From assembly GCA_044339595.1 (NCBI GenBank), contig JBIIVF010000107.1, positions 1 through 8,457 of the forward strand: a stretch of DNA of 8,457 bases, in the 5' to 3' direction. This DNA is from CAZTGZ01 sp044339595. GTDB lineage: Bacteria; Bacteroidota; Bacteroidia; NS11-12g; UBA9320. Shown piece after piece: positions 6,608 to 8,457 of the stretch. Each line of letters opens with the position of its first letter. Within the stretch, counting starts at the first letter, position 1. The notes below the pieces were generated by a model that ran no database searches, was not told the DNA's origin, and saw only the letters and a list, made by a program, of their open reading frames with translations. The translations under genes were made by a program, and so were the position numbers.

Positions 6608-6919
6608 CAATCATTCATCGTTTTTTTTGATAACGAGGTACACACATGAATCATTGCAGCATCCGGCCTGCGGGTGGGTAATGGCCTTATTTGTCTTTTC
6701 GTTCTCCGCTTGGTTATGTAGGCGTGAAAATGAGTTATCCCATTGAGCACATAAGAAAGCGATGGGCGAACGCCGATAAAACTCCGGTTCCTTTTCTTAA
6801 TATCGGTTGACTTCCAAGCATCGGTAACCCAAATAGATATAAGAAGTGGCTCCCATCGTGGCCTTCGCCGACATGGCCGTAGCGGATAGAAAAGAGAAAT
6901 GAAGCCTTGATTTTTTTTG

Positions 6920-6951
6920 ATTACTTTTTTTGATCAAGCAAAAAAAGTAAT
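6920..6951. repeat. 13-bp perfect inverted repeat with 6-nt loop
   Basis: ATTACTTTTTTTG (6920-6932) and CAAAAAAAGTAAT (6939-6951) are exact reverse complements around the loop ATCAAG (6933-6938). The loop is also exactly complementary to CTTGAT at 6906-6911, nine nt (6911 to 6920) before the stem, which permits an alternative or pseudoknot pairing. The structure lies 178 nt downstream of the GDPD gene stop and could stabilise or end its transcript, but no terminal U-run follows a GC stem, so it is not called a terminator. Confidence 0.6.
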
Positions 6952-6965
6952 TGGGGCTAACGTAC

Positions 6966-6985
6966 TTATTTTCATTGCAAAATAA
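6966..6985. repeat. 7-bp perfect inverted repeat (TTATTTT / AAAATAA)
   Basis: TTATTTT (6966-6972) and AAAATAA (6979-6985) flank a 6-nt loop, CATTGC. It is AT-only and therefore weak. A 4-bp GGGC/GCCC stem (6991-6994 with 6998-7001) follows directly. Both belong to the AT-rich right part of the gene-free region. Confidence 0.3.
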
Positions 6986-7105
6986 TGTTTGGGCAAAGCC
7001 CTGAAAACCATATTATTCAACAAAGTCAATCATTTTTCTTGCGATTCTGCAGCTGAATTCGCATAACATGAAGATTCTTGCTTAATTAGGTAATCAATCG
7101 CATCA

Positions 7106-7123
7106 AATCATTCCGCAAAATGT
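7106..7123. repeat. Right copy of the 18-nt direct repeat (AATCATTCCGCAAAATGT)
   Basis: It pairs with 6547-6564, differing at one base. It ends 6 nt before the stop codon of the GDPD gene (7130 on the minus strand), so whatever created the repeat lies hard against a gene end. Confidence 0.5.
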
Positions 7124-7129
7124 CAAACA

Positions 7130-8002
7130 TCACTCCCTTAACAGCTGTTTCGTGAGAATAATATTATCCGTTTGGATGCAATCAGGCATCAGGTGGATGG
7201 CCTTTTTGATGTCTTTGCGGATGTTGGCATTGTAGAGTGAAATCAACAGATTTTGATCCCTCGCCAGTTTGATATCGGCAGACGACGTTTCTGCCAATGG
7301 ACAAACCATGCCGATACATCCGGTAGATTTAGCCGCTTGCACCGTAGTTTCTGAAATAGACTGTATGAGAAAGGTTCTCAAATCAGGATTTTGGCTTCTT
7401 ATTTTTTGAAGAAATTCGACATTCTCACTCTCAATCCAAACCCATTCATGGGCAGCAGATGCAGCAATAAGACCTGAAAGCTGATGCACAAATGCCTGAT
7501 CGTAGGCTAACCAGAGTTCATAAGGCAAGCAATCGTAATGAAGTTGCACGTTTAAACTCATTTTAGGTTTGGGGTTGTAAGTAGAAAAATGATGAATGAT
7601 TTTGTCTAATTGAACCAGGATCGATCCTTTATCAGAGGCCATAAAAGCCCTCCGATACTGACAATCGGCCAGATCCGCAGACGTTTTTTCCTGCAAACAG
7701 CCCTGACAATTGGTTTGGGTACGTAAGTCGTTGTCGTGATAAACTATCACCACCGAGTCTTTCAGAATCTGAATATCCACTTCCACCCCATCGGCCCCAT
7801 GAAAATCAATGGCACTTAGAATACTTTCTTCAGAATTGGGCGGATTGGGTGTATTCACAATGCCCATCCCGGCACCGGCATGACCGAACACCAATATCTT
7901 ACCAAATTTTAGCTGTGCTGTTTGCGAAAGGTCTGTTTTCTGACAGCCCGTCAATAGAATGTAGGTTAGAACAACCGATATGAAGCCGAAACCCTTAACC
8001 AT
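7130..8002 (-). CDS. Glycerophosphodiester phosphodiesterase (GDPD) family lipoprotein
   Basis: Family members hydrolyse glycerophosphodiesters to glycerol-3-phosphate and an alcohol. Residues 1-20 form a lipoprotein signal ending in the lipobox LLTGC, so the mature protein should be lipid-anchored at Cys20 and act in the periplasm or on the outer membrane. The TIM-barrel active site is recognisable: GHAGAG with His41, Glu59 in the SEESIL segment that replaces PENTL, GADGVEVD with Glu74 and Asp76, and YHD with His89. Gln-Thr-Asp-Asn near the C-terminus (277-280) matches the final TD motif. The Arg of the usual HR pair is Ala42, a variant also familiar in Bacteroidota GHxGxG members. Seven further cysteines, including Cys99 and Cys102 (CQGC), may form disulfides. 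The start lies 37 nt inside the upstream gene; no later start keeps the signal peptide. Enzymatic activity and substrate are inferred. Confidence 0.85.
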   Translation of the reverse strand: MVKGFGFISVVLTYILLTGCQKTDLSQTAQLKFGKILVFGHAGAGMGIVNTPNPPNSEESILSAIDFHGADGVEVDIQILKDSVVIVYHDNDLRTQTNCQGCLQEKTSADLADCQYRRAFMASDKGSILVQLDKIIHHFSTYNPKPKMSLNVQLHYDCLPYELWLAYDQAFVHQLSGLIAASAAHEWVWIESENVEFLQKIRSQNPDLRTFLIQSISETTVQAAKSTGCIGMVCPLAETSSADIKLARDQNLLISLYNANIRKDIKKAIHLMPDCIQTDNIILTKQLLRE

Positions 8003-8457
8003 CCACCGGTATTTCTTTGTGTATTATTCAGAACTTTGTTTTGTTCAATGTAGCCACCCAGCCCCAGGCCTGTCAAAACGGAGAGTTTATCATCATTGAA
8101 CCTCCAGCCGGCTGCCAATGCTGCATAAATCTCATGAACAAAAGATCCTTGTGCAGCTACTTTACTCAAATCAAGATTTTCATAAACCGCCCAGGCCGAA
8201 GCAAATACCTTTCCTTTGTCCATCAAAATGTAACGATATCCGGATGACAATCCCCAAATCGGGTTAGCAGGCATCACGGTATTGCTCACATTCAACCGCG
8301 GACCAGCATAGAGATTATGATTGCCATGAATGAGATGGGCTTCGGCGGTCACTGAATAGCCGCTATAAGTCACACTGTTGCCCATTTCGATGGCAACGCC
8401 GGGTTTTTCTTGAGCAAAGGCTGCGTTTTGCAACCCCAGAATGATGATCAGAAACAA
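7966..8457 (-). CDS. Probable small outer-membrane beta-barrel protein, N-terminus at window edge
   Basis: I do not recognise a named family. The visible 163 residues begin with the hydrophobic part of a signal peptide (FLIIILGLQNAAFA, likely cut before Gln16), so the true start codon probably lies just beyond the right edge; the first visible codon is TTG. The rest has alternating polar and hydrophobic strands rich in Gly, Tyr and Ala (GPRLNVSN, GLSSGYRYILM, ALAAGWRFND, LTGLGLGGYIEQ) and ends in Arg-Leu-Phe, the terminal aromatic residue typical of proteins inserted by the BAM complex. It overlaps the following GDPD lipoprotein gene by 37 nt, so the two are co-transcribed. A transport or structural role is possible, but the sequence gives no functional residue. 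Confidence 0.75.
   Translation of the reverse strand: MFLIIILGLQNAAFAQEKPGVAIEMGNSVTYSGYSVTAEAHLIHGNHNLYAGPRLNVSNTVMPANPIWGLSSGYRYILMDKGKVFASAWAVYENLDLSKVAAQGSFVHEIYAALAAGWRFNDDKLSVLTGLGLGGYIEQNKVLNNTQRNTGGWLRVSASYRLF

Larger units (their letters stand above)
6218..7129. other. Gene-free region (about 0.9 kb) of structured, repeat-like sequence
   Basis: No open frame here carries a recognisable domain. The left part (about 6290-6500) is GC-rich and has overlapping open frames on both strands (minus 6250-6504, plus 6391-6591) rich in Gly, His, Cys, Pro and Arg, the composition of a structured repeat rather than a protein. The middle (about 6585-6900) is also moderately GC-rich, with short frames on both strands. 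The right part (6900-7129) is AT-rich with several hairpins. Distinct elements are a bulged GC-rich hairpin (6381-6419), a 6-bp stem (6585-6607), a 13-bp perfect stem (6920-6951), a 7-bp stem (6966-6985) and an 18-nt direct repeat (6547-6564 and 7106-7123). The texture resembles dispersed intergenic repeats that recur in Bacteroidota genomes; that comparison is from memory and is not shown by this window alone. Confidence 0.6.

Noticed and set aside
6218..7129. Insertion sequence, tRNA, CRISPR array or riboswitch in the gene-free region
   Set aside because: No transposase remnant, cloverleaf, regularly spaced repeats or known aptamer core was seen; only isolated hairpins and one direct-repeat pair.
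8017..8247. 76-codon plus-strand frame
   Set aside because: Antisense to the outer-membrane barrel gene, with no domain.

Overview
This window looks like a chromosomal segment from a Bacteroidota bacterium (Cytophagia/Flavobacteriia-like). The reasons are the protein families (an M1 peptidase with a GMEYP motif, a Bacteroidota-type ECF sigma factor, a periplasmic GDPD lipoprotein of the GHxGxG type), the lack of clear Shine-Dalgarno sequences, and upstream boxes of the form TAnnTTTG, the Bacteroidota -7 element. No lineage-defining RNA gene is present, so finer placement is a guess.

Layout from left to right. Positions 1-2787 hold a leftward cluster, in order of transcription: a PTPS/QueD-family pterin enzyme (2787-2377), GTP cyclohydrolase I FolE (2390-1728, overlapping by 14 nt), and an M1 metallopeptidase (1673 running off the left edge). 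FolE makes 7,8-dihydroneopterin triphosphate and the PTPS-family enzyme consumes it, so the first two genes are consecutive pathway steps. The gene-free stretch 2788-3164 separates this cluster from a rightward ECF sigma factor (3165-3695) and contains two perfect 14-bp palindromes. The sigma gene converges on a DUF502 membrane-protein gene (4294-3692) and their stop codons overlap in a shared TTAA. Upstream of DUF502, on the same strand, lie a MacB-type ABC permease (5556-4330) and its ATPase (6217-5558), separated by one base.

Positions 6218-7129 (about 900 nt) contain no convincing gene. They hold a patchwork of structured sequence: a GC-rich bulged hairpin, a 13-bp perfect stem whose loop is complementary to a nearby upstream hexamer, an AT-rich 7-bp hairpin, and two near-identical 18-nt direct repeats bracketing about 540 nt. 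This looks like dispersed intergenic repeat material rather than protein-coding sequence.

The right end holds a leftward pair: a small probable outer-membrane beta-barrel protein (cut by the right edge) overlapping by 37 nt a GDPD-family lipoprotein that lacks the usual Arg of the HR motif.

No phage, CRISPR, toxin-antitoxin or defence system is visible. Most of the window is ordinary core and accessory metabolism. The most interesting parts are the 6.2-7.1 kb repeat patchwork, the palindromes at 2.93-3.02 kb, and the PTPS active-site spacing.
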